From: an uncultured Paenibacillaceae bacterium
GTDB lineage: Bacteria > Bacillota > Bacilli > Paenibacillales > K13
Assembly (NCBI GenBank): GCA_913056365.1
Contig: CAJXLT010000004.1
Span: 186,001 to 250,000 of the forward strand
Length of the DNA: 64,000 nt
Reading direction: 5' to 3'
Shown here: positions 17,400 through 27,000 of the stretch, piece after piece
How positions within the stretch are numbered: the stretch's first letter is position 1
Layout of the letters: each line of letters begins with the position of its first letter
Position numbers and translations under genes: made by a program
The notes under the pieces: generated by a model
The model's database searches: none
What the model saw: the letters and a program-made list of their open reading frames with translations, nothing else
What the model was told of the DNA's origin: nothing

Positions 17400-18752
17400 T
17401 CACAATCCCGCCAGATGGCGCGAATATTGGATTAGCCTTTTGACGGAAGGCCGGATTTTTTGATCGGATAACGGTGTGCTGTCATTTTTGGCAGGCTTGG
17501 AATTGACTTCGAGCAGCCATACCTTACCGGCGGTATCTACGGCAAGATCGACACCGAATTCGCCGAATTGGGCCGGTATTTGATTCTCAACCCCTTGCGC
17601 GACAAGCAAGGCTGCCTTCTTCAATCGTTGCAGCACCGCAGTCGGCGCTTTCAATCCGGCTCTGCTCAGAGCTTCCTTCGCTGGGCTTAAGGTGCCTCCT
17701 CTAGCCAGATTGGACACAAAGTGATTGCTGCCGGCAATCCGTCCGACGATGGAAGTCAAGCCCCATTTTCCCTTCTCGCCTTTATGCGTAAGCGCGCGAA
17801 AATCTACAGGACGTCCACCTATGCGTATAAGAGTTAAGCCCTGCTGAATTTGAAAACGCGACGATTTCGCTCTCCCGGCAATAAGATGTAGAACCTCTTT
17901 CGTAGTGGCTGCTGATTTCTGAGTCACATTGTTAAGATGGGAGAAGTGGCATATATACCCGCCGGACGGCTTGCGTGTAATTTTGATAATGCCTTTGCCT
18001 AGACTGCCTCGTTCCGGCTTAAGGAAGACAGTGCGGTGATTGGCGAGCATATGCTTGAGAGTTGCATAGCCGTTGTATTTGCGCGAGTGGGGCAAATACA
18101 CGCGGGCTTCAGCATCTCGACGCAGCGCTGTGAAGACTTCGATTTTGTCCAGATAACGTTCGTTGAATGTAGTGGTGCCGTAACGGGATTTTACTTCACG
18201 AATAAAATGTTGTACGCTTGGATTAGCTTCCAGCTTTCGGGACATTAGGCGGTTATAGACGACCTCTGGCATGGGGAATGAAGTTTGATACCAGCCGTTG
18301 TTGTAGCTCCAGCCGCGAATGCGCTTGTCGCGCCAATCGATCTGCTTCGGAGTGAAGAAAAAGACGAAACCGCCATACAGCTTGCCAGCCTCGACCATTT
18401 CCACGCAGAACGAGGTAGTGTTCCCGAAAGGACGGTTCTGATTTTGTGAGGCGCTGCCTAGCAATACGCCAATAACAGGTCCGATATGCAATGTTCTGGA
18501 CTTGGGTCGGTATACGGCGCGGAGAGATGCACCCGACCTTAATCCCAGTTTGGCAGCAAGCCCTTCCGTCATACGAATGCCATCTAGACGAGAAGCTGAG
18601 GCCACGCTGACGGTTTGCCTAGTGGAACCATAGTGCAAGGTTATACTTCCAGGGATTTTCCATTTTTTTATAGACGATTCCCGCAATACGATCGTATGGT
18701 CACTTGGGAATACGCTTTGGGTAATATGGAGATTCCATTTGATAGCGGACAC
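17400..18752 (-). CDS. YheC/YheD family ATP-grasp protein with N-terminal domain (array member 1)
   Basis: 450 residues, GTG start at 18752 behind AAAGGAGACTAAATTC. The N-terminal domain (about 1-105) is followed by GPVIGVLLGS, FLKPERGSLGKGIIKI (ATP-binding loop), VDFRALTHKG and the C-terminal EFGVDLAVDTAGKVWLLEVNSKPAK. It is the promoter-proximal gene of the four-gene array and is divergent from yheB, as expected for genes that are neighbours in B. subtilis as well (yheB, yheC, yheD). Probably expressed during sporulation; this is inferred from the family. Confidence 0.88.
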   Translation of the reverse strand: MSAIKWNLHITQSVFPSDHTIVLRESSIKKWKIPGSITLHYGSTRQTVSVASASRLDGIRMTEGLAAKLGLRSGASLRAVYRPKSRTLHIGPVIGVLLGSASQNQNRPFGNTTSFCVEMVEAGKLYGGFVFFFTPKQIDWRDKRIRGWSYNNGWYQTSFPMPEVVYNRLMSRKLEANPSVQHFIREVKSRYGTTTFNERYLDKIEVFTALRRDAEARVYLPHSRKYNGYATLKHMLANHRTVFLKPERGSLGKGIIKITRKPSGGYICHFSHLNNVTQKSAATTKEVLHLIAGRAKSSRFQIQQGLTLIRIGGRPVDFRALTHKGEKGKWGLTSIVGRIAGSNHFVSNLARGGTLSPAKEALSRAGLKAPTAVLQRLKKAALLVAQGVENQIPAQFGEFGVDLAVDTAGKVWLLEVNSKPAKNDSTPLSDQKIRPSVKRLIQYSRHLAGL

Positions 18753-18891
18753 GAATTTAGTCTCCTTTCATCTGCGGCCAATACCGGAATAAAATCGGAT
18801 AATCCATCATATGACTGCCTGCTCAGCTTGGTGCGCACGGAGGAGCAGTTGCTTACTGGGCTCTGCAGCAATGAATAGACGGAGGACAATC

Positions 18892-20058
18892 ATGAATACG
18901 ATTGCATGGATTGCTATAAGTATTGGTGTTGCTGCCTTAATCGGCGGGATCACGAATCATCTAGCTATTAAGATGTTATTTCACCCAAGGAACCCGGTCA
19001 TGGTCTTCGGCCGCAAGCTCCCCTTCACGCCAGGTATTATTCCGAAGCGGAAAGAAGAGATTGCACACTCGTTGGGACAAGTGGTAGGGGATTATTTGGT
19101 AACCTCTGAAGGGCTGGCCGGGCTGCTGCGCAAGCGGTCATTTCAAGTGCGTATTGAGGCCAAATTACGCGGGATGCTGCAACAGTGGGCTCAGGACGAT
19201 AGAAGCCTGCGGGAAGCATTGTCAGACATATTCGGGGAGGACGAGGCGGCAAGATTGCTCGCTCAGGCTGAGACGATTGTTGCTGACGGATCGGACAGGC
19301 TCGTACGTTGGCTAGTCGAGGAGAAGGGCTTGTTGCAGCGTCCCTTCGAGGACTGGCTGCCTGGAGACAAGGCTGCGAGAGCAGAAGAATGGTCCAGTAG
19401 GCTGGCCGATCTGTTAGTGAAGGAATTGAGCCGACAGTTGCTCTCTCCCTCCGGTGCTCAGTTGATCCGCAGCCTTGCCGACAAGCTAATGGATCAAGCC
19501 GGTGGCGTGCTCGGCATGCTTGCCGGCATGTTCATGGACTCGGAACGGATGGTGCAGAAGGTGCAGCCGATCGTACTGGAGAGCTTGCATTCCCAAGAAG
19601 TGCGAACAGCGTTGCGTCATTTCATCCGGCAGCAGTGGGATCGTCTCGAGATGAAGTCCCCAGAAGATGCGATTCGGTATTTCGCTGAAGGTGAACCGTT
19701 GGAGATTGTACAAGGATGGGTTCGCAAGAAGCTGCCGTGGCAGCGCTGGGTTGGAGAAGCGGCCGAACGATCGGTTGCAGCATGGCTTGCCCCTGTGTTG
19801 CCGAAGATTGAAGAGAAGCTTCCGCATGTAGTGGAGCAAGTTCTGGCTCTGTCCGCATCTCGGATGGATACAATCGTACGCGCGCTTGATTTGCCGGCGC
19901 TTGTAGGACAGCAGGTGAAGAACTTCCCAGTGGAGCACTTGGAACGAATTGTACTAGCGGTTTCAGGGAAGGAATTCCGCGCCATTACATGGCTTGGTGC
20001 TGGCTTAGGCGGCATGATTGGACTTGTACAAGCGATCGTGTACACCATATGGCGTTAA
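18892..20058 (+). CDS. yheB: DUF445 family membrane protein YheB
   Basis: 388-residue DUF445 protein. An N-terminal hydrophobic helix (IAWIAISIGVAALIGGITNHLAIKMLF) carries the conserved NHLAIKMLFHP motif, followed by PFTPGIIPKRKEEIAHSLG; a second TM is at the C-terminus (TWLGAGLGGMIGLVQAIVYTIW), with a long helical middle region. Function unknown. Start ATG 18892 has GGAGGACAATC directly upstream; an earlier in-frame ATG has none. Divergent from the YheC/YheD array, with only about 140 bp between the start codons. Confidence 0.88.
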   Translation: MNTIAWIAISIGVAALIGGITNHLAIKMLFHPRNPVMVFGRKLPFTPGIIPKRKEEIAHSLGQVVGDYLVTSEGLAGLLRKRSFQVRIEAKLRGMLQQWAQDDRSLREALSDIFGEDEAARLLAQAETIVADGSDRLVRWLVEEKGLLQRPFEDWLPGDKAARAEEWSSRLADLLVKELSRQLLSPSGAQLIRSLADKLMDQAGGVLGMLAGMFMDSERMVQKVQPIVLESLHSQEVRTALRHFIRQQWDRLEMKSPEDAIRYFAEGEPLEIVQGWVRKKLPWQRWVGEAAERSVAAWLAPVLPKIEEKLPHVVEQVLALSASRMDTIVRALDLPALVGQQVKNFPVEHLERIVLAVSGKEFRAITWLGAGLGGMIGLVQAIVYTIWR

Positions 20059-20126
20059 GGAAAAGCTTCATAGTTGCCTCATGCTGAGCATAGGATAGAG
20101 CAAGAGCGCATAGAGGAGGCATGGCA

Positions 20127-20405
20127 ATGAAAGGAATAGCTTCAGTTGTTGGCTTGGCGTTAAGTGCGGGGTTGTTGCTGTATGCGATACCGAAGCTTGA
20201 AGTGGGACAAGGCTGGACGGCCCCGTCGGTGTTCGCAGCGCTGTGGGTAGTAATGATGTTCGTCATCGTGGCTGCTTATCTACATGACTTGCTTGGGGTG
20301 AACGAAGAGACGCGAAAGGAAATGCAGCATGTCAAACGTATGCGAAGATGGAAAGCAGAACAACGATTACGCAGCAAGCTCGTGATGCGTGATGCGAGGA
20401 AATAA
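20127..20405 (+). CDS. Small two-TM membrane protein, unknown function
   Basis: 92 residues: two hydrophobic segments (IASVVGLALSAGLLLYAIP and FAALWVVMMFVIVAAYLHDLLGV) and a strongly basic helical tail (KEMQHVKRMRRWKAEQRLRSK). ATG 20127 is preferred over ATG 20121 because the AGGAGG site lies only two bases before the latter. I do not recognise the family. It follows yheB by 68 nt and may be cotranscribed with it. Confidence 0.7.
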   Translation: MKGIASVVGLALSAGLLLYAIPKLEVGQGWTAPSVFAALWVVMMFVIVAAYLHDLLGVNEETRKEMQHVKRMRRWKAEQRLRSKLVMRDARK

Positions 20406-20477
20406 GCTGCGCTTGCTGCGCAACGGAGAAGAAGTGTACCTAGTTTGAATGTCATGCTATGGGATATCCCATTATCA

Positions 20478-20690
20478 TTACTCAACACCTAAGCGTTGCA
20501 TGGTTTGGTCTGTAAGTGCTTCGATGTGCTTGGCTGTATACGTGATTTCGGATGCCATTTCTCTGATCAGCCGTTCTTGTCCATCATCGTTAGTGGTATG
20601 GATTTCGTCCAGACGATTCCGGTAATGGAACAAGACGCTCTGAATGGCGATGGTCAAGTATCGGGAATCAATGCAGGTGGTTTTGTCCAT
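20478..20690 (-). CDS. Small conserved-looking protein, unknown function
   Basis: 70 residues, predicted mostly helical, acidic; no motif recognised. Start ATG 20688-20690 is preceded by GATAGGAGGTTCACAAGC, a very good ribosome binding site, which is the main support for it being a gene. It is divergent from ytoI and convergent with the small membrane protein. Confidence 0.65.
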   Translation of the reverse strand: MDKTTCIDSRYLTIAIQSVLFHYRNRLDEIHTTNDDGQERLIREMASEITYTAKHIEALTDQTMQRLGVE

Positions 20691-20890
20691 GCTTGTGAAC
20701 CTCCTATCTCCTTTTCCTGACGGCATATATCTGATGTTCCATAGCTTAATTGTTTCCAGATTAATACATACACATACACATGAAAACCCTATTCGCGCAC
20801 GTGAATTTTTCTTTACGAAAATTTATTAGTCATATATAATAATAGGCTAATTTCAAAAAGTATATCCAAAGAATGTAGGCGACTGTAGTG

Positions 20891-22219
20891 ATGAGAGAAG
20901 ACGCTTCGACGAAGCATGAGCAAATTATGCAGTATATAGCTGACCTGGAAGTAGGTCAGCAAATCTCTGTGCGCCGTATTGCTAAGGAGTTGCATGTTAG
21001 CGAGGGTACGGCTTATCGTGCGATTAAGGATGCGGAGAATCAAGGTCTTGTTCATACTCGACCGAGAATCGGCACCGTTCGTGTGGGCAAGCAGCATCGG
21101 TACCGGATTGATCAATTGACCTTTCGTGACGTTGTGATGATCGTCGATGGTGAAGTGCTTGGCGGGCAGGCTGGCTTGGATACGCCGCTTCATAAGTTTG
21201 TGATTGGCGCTATGGAGCTGGACGATATGATGAAGTATATCGATGCAGGCAGTCTGCTCATTGTCGGCAATCGGGAAGGTGCTCACCGCTTGGCGTTGGA
21301 GCAAGGCTCAGGTGTACTGGTAACGGGCGGATTCCATGCTAGCGATGACATTCGCGAATTGGCTGATGCCTCACAGCTTCCAGTCATTACAAGCGGGTAC
21401 GATACCTTCACCGTTGCCTCCATGATTAATCGGGCGATCTATGACCGGTTGATCAAGAAAAAAATTATACTAGTAGAAGATCTGATACATGACAAGGAAG
21501 CGCCGTTCACCGTCAAGGCGCAACAGACGGTCGGCGATTGGATCAAATATGTGGACAGCACAGGCAACAGCAGATTTCCCGTTACAGATGAATGGAATCG
21601 GGTTATTGGTATGGTCACCCCGAAGGATATTCTGGATGCAGACCCGAGTCAGACCCTTGACCGGCTTATGACGCGAAATCCGCTCACAGTCGGCGTGCAA
21701 ACATCGATCGCCTCCGCTGCACATATGATGGTGTGGGAAGGGATCGAAGTGCTGCCGGTTGTGGATGGCAACCGCAAACTGCGCGGGATCATTAGCAGGC
21801 AGGATGTACTGAAGGCGATGCAATACAGTCAGCGGCAGCCGCAAATTGGCGAGACGTTCGAGGATTTGATGTGGTCGACATTCGAGGAAATTCGGGATGA
21901 AGCAGGACATGTCAGCTTCCGTGGCAGTATAACACCGCAGATGACCGGTGACCTAGGCGTAGTGTCTGAAGGCGTGCTGGCTACCTTAATGACGAAGGCT
22001 GCCTTTCAAGTGATTAAGTCAGAGCGCAAGGGTGATCTCGTGTTGGATAATGCCTCTACCTATTTTATTCGTCCGTTGCAGCTAGACACATCTGTGGAAA
22101 TCATCCCGAATGTGCTGGAGATTAGTCGGAAGTTTGCGAAGGTGGATGTGGAGATGTTTCATGAGCGGGTGCTGATATGCAAGGCGCTTCTGACTGCGCA
22201 AGTACTGGAACAGCGTTAG
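20891..22219 (+). CDS. ytoI: YtoI: HTH-DRTGG-CBS-thioesterase regulator
   Basis: 442-residue multidomain protein. Residues about 5-65 form a GntR-like winged helix (ISVRRIAKELHVSEGTAYRAIKDAE); 75-185 are a DRTGG domain; 190-310 are a pair of CBS domains (GMVTPKDIL, GIISRQDVL); the last 120 resemble a hotdog thioesterase (VSEGVLATLMTKAAFQV). This matches B. subtilis YtoI, whose ligand and targets are unknown; CBS and DRTGG domains suggest nucleotide sensing. GTG 20888 and ATG 20891 are adjacent candidates; I take the ATG. ytoI next to ytpI and dnaE repeats the B. subtilis order. Confidence 0.88.
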   Translation: MREDASTKHEQIMQYIADLEVGQQISVRRIAKELHVSEGTAYRAIKDAENQGLVHTRPRIGTVRVGKQHRYRIDQLTFRDVVMIVDGEVLGGQAGLDTPLHKFVIGAMELDDMMKYIDAGSLLIVGNREGAHRLALEQGSGVLVTGGFHASDDIRELADASQLPVITSGYDTFTVASMINRAIYDRLIKKKIILVEDLIHDKEAPFTVKAQQTVGDWIKYVDSTGNSRFPVTDEWNRVIGMVTPKDILDADPSQTLDRLMTRNPLTVGVQTSIASAAHMMVWEGIEVLPVVDGNRKLRGIISRQDVLKAMQYSQRQPQIGETFEDLMWSTFEEIRDEAGHVSFRGSITPQMTGDLGVVSEGVLATLMTKAAFQVIKSERKGDLVLDNASTYFIRPLQLDTSVEIIPNVLEISRKFAKVDVEMFHERVLICKALLTAQVLEQR

Positions 22220-22583
22220 CTGTTGGCTAATGATCGGCAGATATACTGCGAGGGATCGTTTAGGATCGGCGTGGGAGGAATGGTTTGTGCCGAAATTCCT
22301 GCGAATCTGCAGGCTTATAGGTCGAGAATGCGTCGATATTCGAATATTACTGCGAATCTGCATCTTTCCACTCGGGATATGGCCGAAATAGGCTGTTCGG
22401 GTTGTGAAAGGATGTAGATTGGCAGTTATTTTTGATTTGGGCATAATTTCGACTAGTAAGCATGCACTTTCTGCAGGTATTCGACAACTATGACGCACAC
22501 TTGATTTCGCTGCATGCGATTCGTCGAACCATTCATCTCTCGGGCCCCGCGCAAGTAATCGGCATACGCTTCGGAGCTTCGCT
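22220..22583 (+). other. Intergenic stretch between ytoI and ytpI
   Basis: About 360 bp without a credible gene. It contains two copies of TGCGAATCTGCA (near 22301 and 22351) in a loosely repeated context with ATTCC/ATATTC strings, and its right end is part of a palindromic element (22541-22603). No terminator with a T run is apparent for the convergent genes. Confidence 0.5.
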
Positions 22584-22603
22584 TCACTTTCGTGGGAGCT
22601 CAC
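22541..22603. repeat. Palindromic dispersed element, copy 1
   Basis: A 60-bp element starting CGGGCCCCGC and ending near TTCGTGGGAGC, with a near-identical partner at 32269-32327. Its ends are inverted repeats (CCCCGCG-AAGT against ACTT-CGTGGG), so it can fold as a hairpin. The right arm overlaps the last codons and stop of ytpI (22584-22586). Confidence 0.8.
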
Positions 22604-22907
22604 CCTGTTCCGTCATACGGTTGAAAGCGGAATGGTTCCGGATACCGGCGAATAGGTTGAATAGGCCCAACAGCAAAAAGACGGTGCCTACGATCATGCG
22701 TATAGTGGAGCCTTCGAACAGGACTAGCTGAACGATAGCAATAATGATCAGCATAACGCCCATGCACATATTCGTGCGTGCGCTGTAGAGCCCTTGCAGC
22801 TTTACGGTAGTTGCTTTGCGCGATTTAGAACTGAAGATGAATGAAGCAACTGCGGCGATGATGGCAGAGAACGTAAGGACAAGTTGCCAGAAGGATATAT
22901 CTATCAT
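22584..22907 (-). CDS. ytpI: YtpI family membrane protein
   Basis: 107-residue protein with three hydrophobic segments (LVLTFSAIIAAVASFIF, MCMGVMLIIIAIVQLVLF, MIVGTVFLLLGLFNLFAGI), matching the YtpI family. ATG 22905-22907 is preferred over a TTG seven codons upstream, because AAAGGAAAC lies between the two. The C-terminal ELPRK-stop is encoded inside a repeat element, so the tail may be recently acquired. Function unknown; gene position next to ytoI and ytrI is conserved with B. subtilis. Confidence 0.82.
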   Translation of the reverse strand: MIDISFWQLVLTFSAIIAAVASFIFSSKSRKATTVKLQGLYSARTNMCMGVMLIIIAIVQLVLFEGSTIRMIVGTVFLLLGLFNLFAGIRNHSAFNRMTEQGELPRK

Positions 22908-22992
22908 CGGATGTTCGTTTCCTTTCAAGTGAGGTTTTTCTTACTGTAGCTTGTAGAGGCGGAGATTGCAAGTGCTGCTACTATTCAATTGT

Positions 22993-23493
22993 CTAGCTGC
23001 CGGGCTTCAACTCCTCGACCTCAATCCATACGCGCAGCTCCCCATAAATAACGAACAGTGAGCTGATGCGAGCCATGTAGCTTGTGCCGTCCTGGTCGCG
23101 AATAAGCTGGCTGTAGAGGCTTTTCACATTTTGTGTACCTGAGTCTAATACGGCGATTTTTTGTCCGACCCAGATCTCTCGCAGCTTCTCCCATATTTGA
23201 TGACGAATCCGATTTTGAATCACCTCTTCCAAGGGCTCGGTACCGCTTCGGGTCTCAATATGGACATCAACCGATCGGATAACGGTCTGGCTGTTCTTAT
23301 GCTTCTCAAGATCCAGTATGTCTGATTTCAGCTTGTTGTTCTCCTCAGTAAGTCGGCTATTGTCCTCTAGAATGAGATGGAAGTTGTGCTGCACAATGCT
23401 CATGAATACAGCAGCCCCGACAATAGTGCCGGACAGGAAGATCGCAGCAAGCCGCAGACGATGCTTCCATAAGGCGAAGGGCGGCACCCTCAT
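22993..23493 (-). CDS. ytrI: Sporulation membrane protein YtrI
   Basis: 166 residues: an N-terminal basic segment and one TM helix (LRLAAIFLSGTIVGAAVFMSIV), a coiled-coil-like stretch (ILEDNSRLTEENNKLKSDILDLEKHK) and a C-terminal domain. YtrI is a sigma-E controlled protein needed for efficient sporulation in B. subtilis. ATG 23493 overlaps the ytrH stop as ATGA and has GGGAGGGGGAGAAGG upstream, so the two are translationally coupled. Confidence 0.88.
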   Translation of the reverse strand: MRVPPFALWKHRLRLAAIFLSGTIVGAAVFMSIVQHNFHLILEDNSRLTEENNKLKSDILDLEKHKNSQTVIRSVDVHIETRSGTEPLEEVIQNRIRHQIWEKLREIWVGQKIAVLDSGTQNVKSLYSQLIRDQDGTSYMARISSLFVIYGELRVWIEVEELKPGS

Positions 23494-23825
23494 CCTTCTC
23501 CCCCTCCCGAGCATACCCACTGAATGAGCCGCGTCCCCATCGAAGCGCCTATAAAAGCGCTTATAATCAGCAAAATTTGCTTGATCGCCAGCATATACTG
23601 ACTATCGCTGAAGTTGGTCTCAATCAACCGGAACGGATCGATTGTTCCGCCGATCGCAGCGACGACTGCCCAAATTTTGATCTTATCTGCGATCGATTCC
23701 ATGTGCAGCTTCGGAGACTCAAGGGTTAATATGGCTGCGATCCCGCCAAGCATTGCTGCCCCAAGTACAACACCGAATGCTTGCAAAAAGTGATAGATCA
23801 GCTGTTTGATAAAGTAGGCATGCAT
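23490..23825 (-). CDS. ytrH: Sporulation protein YtrH
   Basis: 111-residue membrane protein with three hydrophobic segments (FGVVLGAAMLGGIAAIL, IWAVVAAIGGTIDPF, QILLIISAFIGASMGTRLIQW) and the conserved GGTIDPF core of YtrH. ATG 23825 follows AGAAGGT; an upstream in-frame ATG sits before that site. ytrH-ytrI form a unit divergent from dnaE, as in B. subtilis, where it is part of the sigma-E regulon. Confidence 0.88.
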   Translation of the reverse strand: MHAYFIKQLIYHFLQAFGVVLGAAMLGGIAAILTLESPKLHMESIADKIKIWAVVAAIGGTIDPFRLIETNFSDSQYMLAIKQILLIISAFIGASMGTRLIQWVCSGGGEG

Positions 23826-24008
23826 GGACAGACCTTCTTTCATTAGAATCAGTCTGGTAGTTCACCGTGCGAATACAGCCAACAAGCGAGCTGCAAAACG
23901 TCTATAGTTATATGTATAGGAAAGGCTGTCCTGAATATGATAAAATGATTGTACGGAACAGAAGTTCGGATAACCGTCGGAGATTGAAAGAGAATGGAGC
24001 CGATGACA

Positions 24009-27000
24009 ATGGGCGAATTTGTGCATCTGCATGTGCATAGTGAATACAGTCTGCTGGATGGCGCTGCCCGCATTTCGGATTTGGTGCAACAGGCGGCGGC
24101 ACACGGCATGAAAGCATTAGCATTAACCGACCATGGGGTGATGTATGGCGCAATCCCGTTCTATCAAGCCTGCAAGGAGCACGGTGTGAAGCCGATTATT
24201 GGCTGCGAAGCCTACGTGACAGAGGGCTCTCGCAAGCAGCGAGGCTCTCGTCAGGATCAGCGGATCTATCATCTCATTTTGCTGGCTCGCAATAGAGAAG
24301 GGTACCGTAACTTGATGCAGCTGTGCTCGATCGGGCATTTGGAAGGGTTTCATTATAAGCCGCGAGTGGACTTGGACGCTTTGTCCAAGCATGCGGAGGG
24401 GATTACGGCATTAAGCGCATGCCTTGGCGGAGAGGTTGCACAAGCGTTGCTGGCTGATCGAGGCGAGGATGCGAAGCAGGCGGCGCTTCGTTACCGCGAT
24501 ATATTCGGCGAGCACTTTTACTTGGAGTTGCAGGATCATGGATTGTTCGAGCAGAAGAAAGTGAACCGCAGGCTGATCGAACTCAGCCGGGAAACCGGTA
24601 TTCCGCTCGTTGCGACGAACGATGTGCATTACTTGCAGGCGGAGGATCAGACGGTACAGGATACGTTGATCTGTATCGGCACCGGCAAGACGGTTGAGGA
24701 TGAAGATCGGCTGAAGATGCAGACGAACCAGATGTATCTCAAGAGCGGCGAAGAGATGGCGGTGCTATTTCCGCATTGTCCCGAAGCATTGGAAGCGACG
24801 GCACGCATAGCGGACACCTGCAATCTAGATCTGACATTTGGCCGTACGGAGCTTCCGCGTTATTATCCTGTTCCAGAAGAGCAGAATTCTGAGGGGTTCC
24901 TGAAGGAGCTGTGTGAGAAGGGTCTGCTGGAACGGTACGGAGAATTGCCCGCATGGCATAATCCAGAATGGCGCGCCCGCGCAGAAGAACGGCTGGATTA
25001 TGAGCTTCAGGTGATCGGCAAGATGGGCTACGAGGACTACTTCCTGATCGTATGGGACTTCATTCGCTACGCGAAGGAGAAGCGTATCGCAGTAGGACCC
25101 GGCAGGGGGTCTTCTGCAGGCAGTCTAGTTGCCTACACGCTGGCGATCACCGACGTCGATCCGCTGAAATACGGCCTGCTGTTCGAACGGTTCTTGAACC
25201 CGGAACGGGTTACGATGCCCGATATTGACATCGACTTCAGCGATGAGCGCCGAGATGAGGTCATCGACTACGTAGTGGACAAGTATGGCGCTGATCGGGT
25301 TGCGCAGATTATTACGTTCGGCACGATGGCGGCTAAGGCAGCTGTGCGGGATGTCGGACGCGCACTCGGCCACACGTATGCGGAAGTGGATCGGATTGCG
25401 AAGATGATCCCGGCTCAGCCCGGCATTACGCTCGACAAAGCGCTGGCGCAATCACCATCTCTGCGAACAGCGGCAGATCAGGACAGCAAGGCAAGTACAT
25501 TGCTGGAGGTGGCGCGCAAGGTGGAGGGGATGCCGCGGCATGCCTCCACACATGCTGCCGGTGTCGTCATTTCCAAGGATGCGCTGACCGATCATGTGCC
25601 ATTGCAGACAGGCACAGAGAAGGTTGCGTTGACCCAATATTCGATGGAGCATCTGGAGGCGGTCGGGCTGCTGAAGATGGATTTCCTTGGGCTGCGCACC
25701 TTGTCTATTATCGAACGCACCTTGGCTTGGGTTGCGCAGCTTGGAGGCGGGTCGATAGATTTGCGCACGATTCCCGATGACGATCCCGCCACCTACGAGA
25801 TGCTGTCTAGAGGAGATACGACCGGCATATTTCAGCTGGAATCAGCAGGCATGCGGCGAGTGCTGCGTGAGCTGAAGCCGTCTGCGTTCGAGGACATTAT
25901 TTCGGTGCTTGCGCTGTACCGTCCGGGTCCGATGGAATTTATCCCCCGCTACATTGAGGCGAAGCATGGGCGAATCGAAGCGGAGTACCCGCATGCCGAT
26001 TTGGAACCGATTCTGAGAGATACGCATGGCATTATCGTATACCAAGAGCAGATTATGCAGATCGCGTCGCGTATGGCTGGATTCTCATTGGGAGAAGCCG
26101 ACTTGCTGCGCAGAGCCGTGTCCAAGAAGAAGCGGGAAGTGCTGGATCAGGAACGAGAGCATTTCGTAGCGGGCAGTTTGCAGCAAGGATATGAGGAAAG
26201 TGAAGCGCATCTCGTCTATGATATGATCGTTCGCTTCGCGGATTATGGCTTCCCGCGTGCTCATGCGACAGCTTATGGGGTTCTCGCCTACCGCACGGCA
26301 TATTTGAAAGCGAACTATCCGGTTCCCTTCATGGCTTCGATGCTTACCTCGGTCATTGGCAATCACCGGAAGATGGCTGAATATGCGGATGAATGCAAGC
26401 GCATGGGCATTCGCGTGCTTGGACCGGATGTGAATGAGAGCAATATAAGCTTCACACCATTAGCAGGCGGGCAAGAAGACGATGTCGGGGCGATCCGATA
26501 TGGTCTCGCGGCGATCAAGAACGTAGGCACGCAGGCGATGGAATCGATTATCCGGGAAAGAGACGGTGCCCCGTACAGTCACTTAGCAGACTTCTGTAAT
26601 CGGGTTGATCTGCGGGTGTGCAACAAGCGGGTCATCGAATCGTTAATATTAGCCGGTGGCATGGACGCGATGGAGGGGCATCGTGCCCAGCTGCTTGCTG
26701 TATTGGACGAAACGGCGGACACGGCTGCGAAGCGGAAGAAGGAGCGTGACGAGCTGCAGCTCGAGATGTTCGGCTTCCAAGAAAGCGCCAACTGGCAGTT
26801 TGAACTGCCAGATGTCCAACCGTTCACCAGATCGCGCGAGCTGGAGCTGGAGCGGGAGCTTCTGGGCCTGTACTTGTCCGGACATCCGCTAGATGATTAT
26901 CACAGCAAGCTGGAGACCTTAAGCGTCACGCCGCTTCATGAATTAGAGCATGTCGCAGACAATCGGATGGTGCAGGTTGCCGGCAGGGTGCTGTCGGTTA

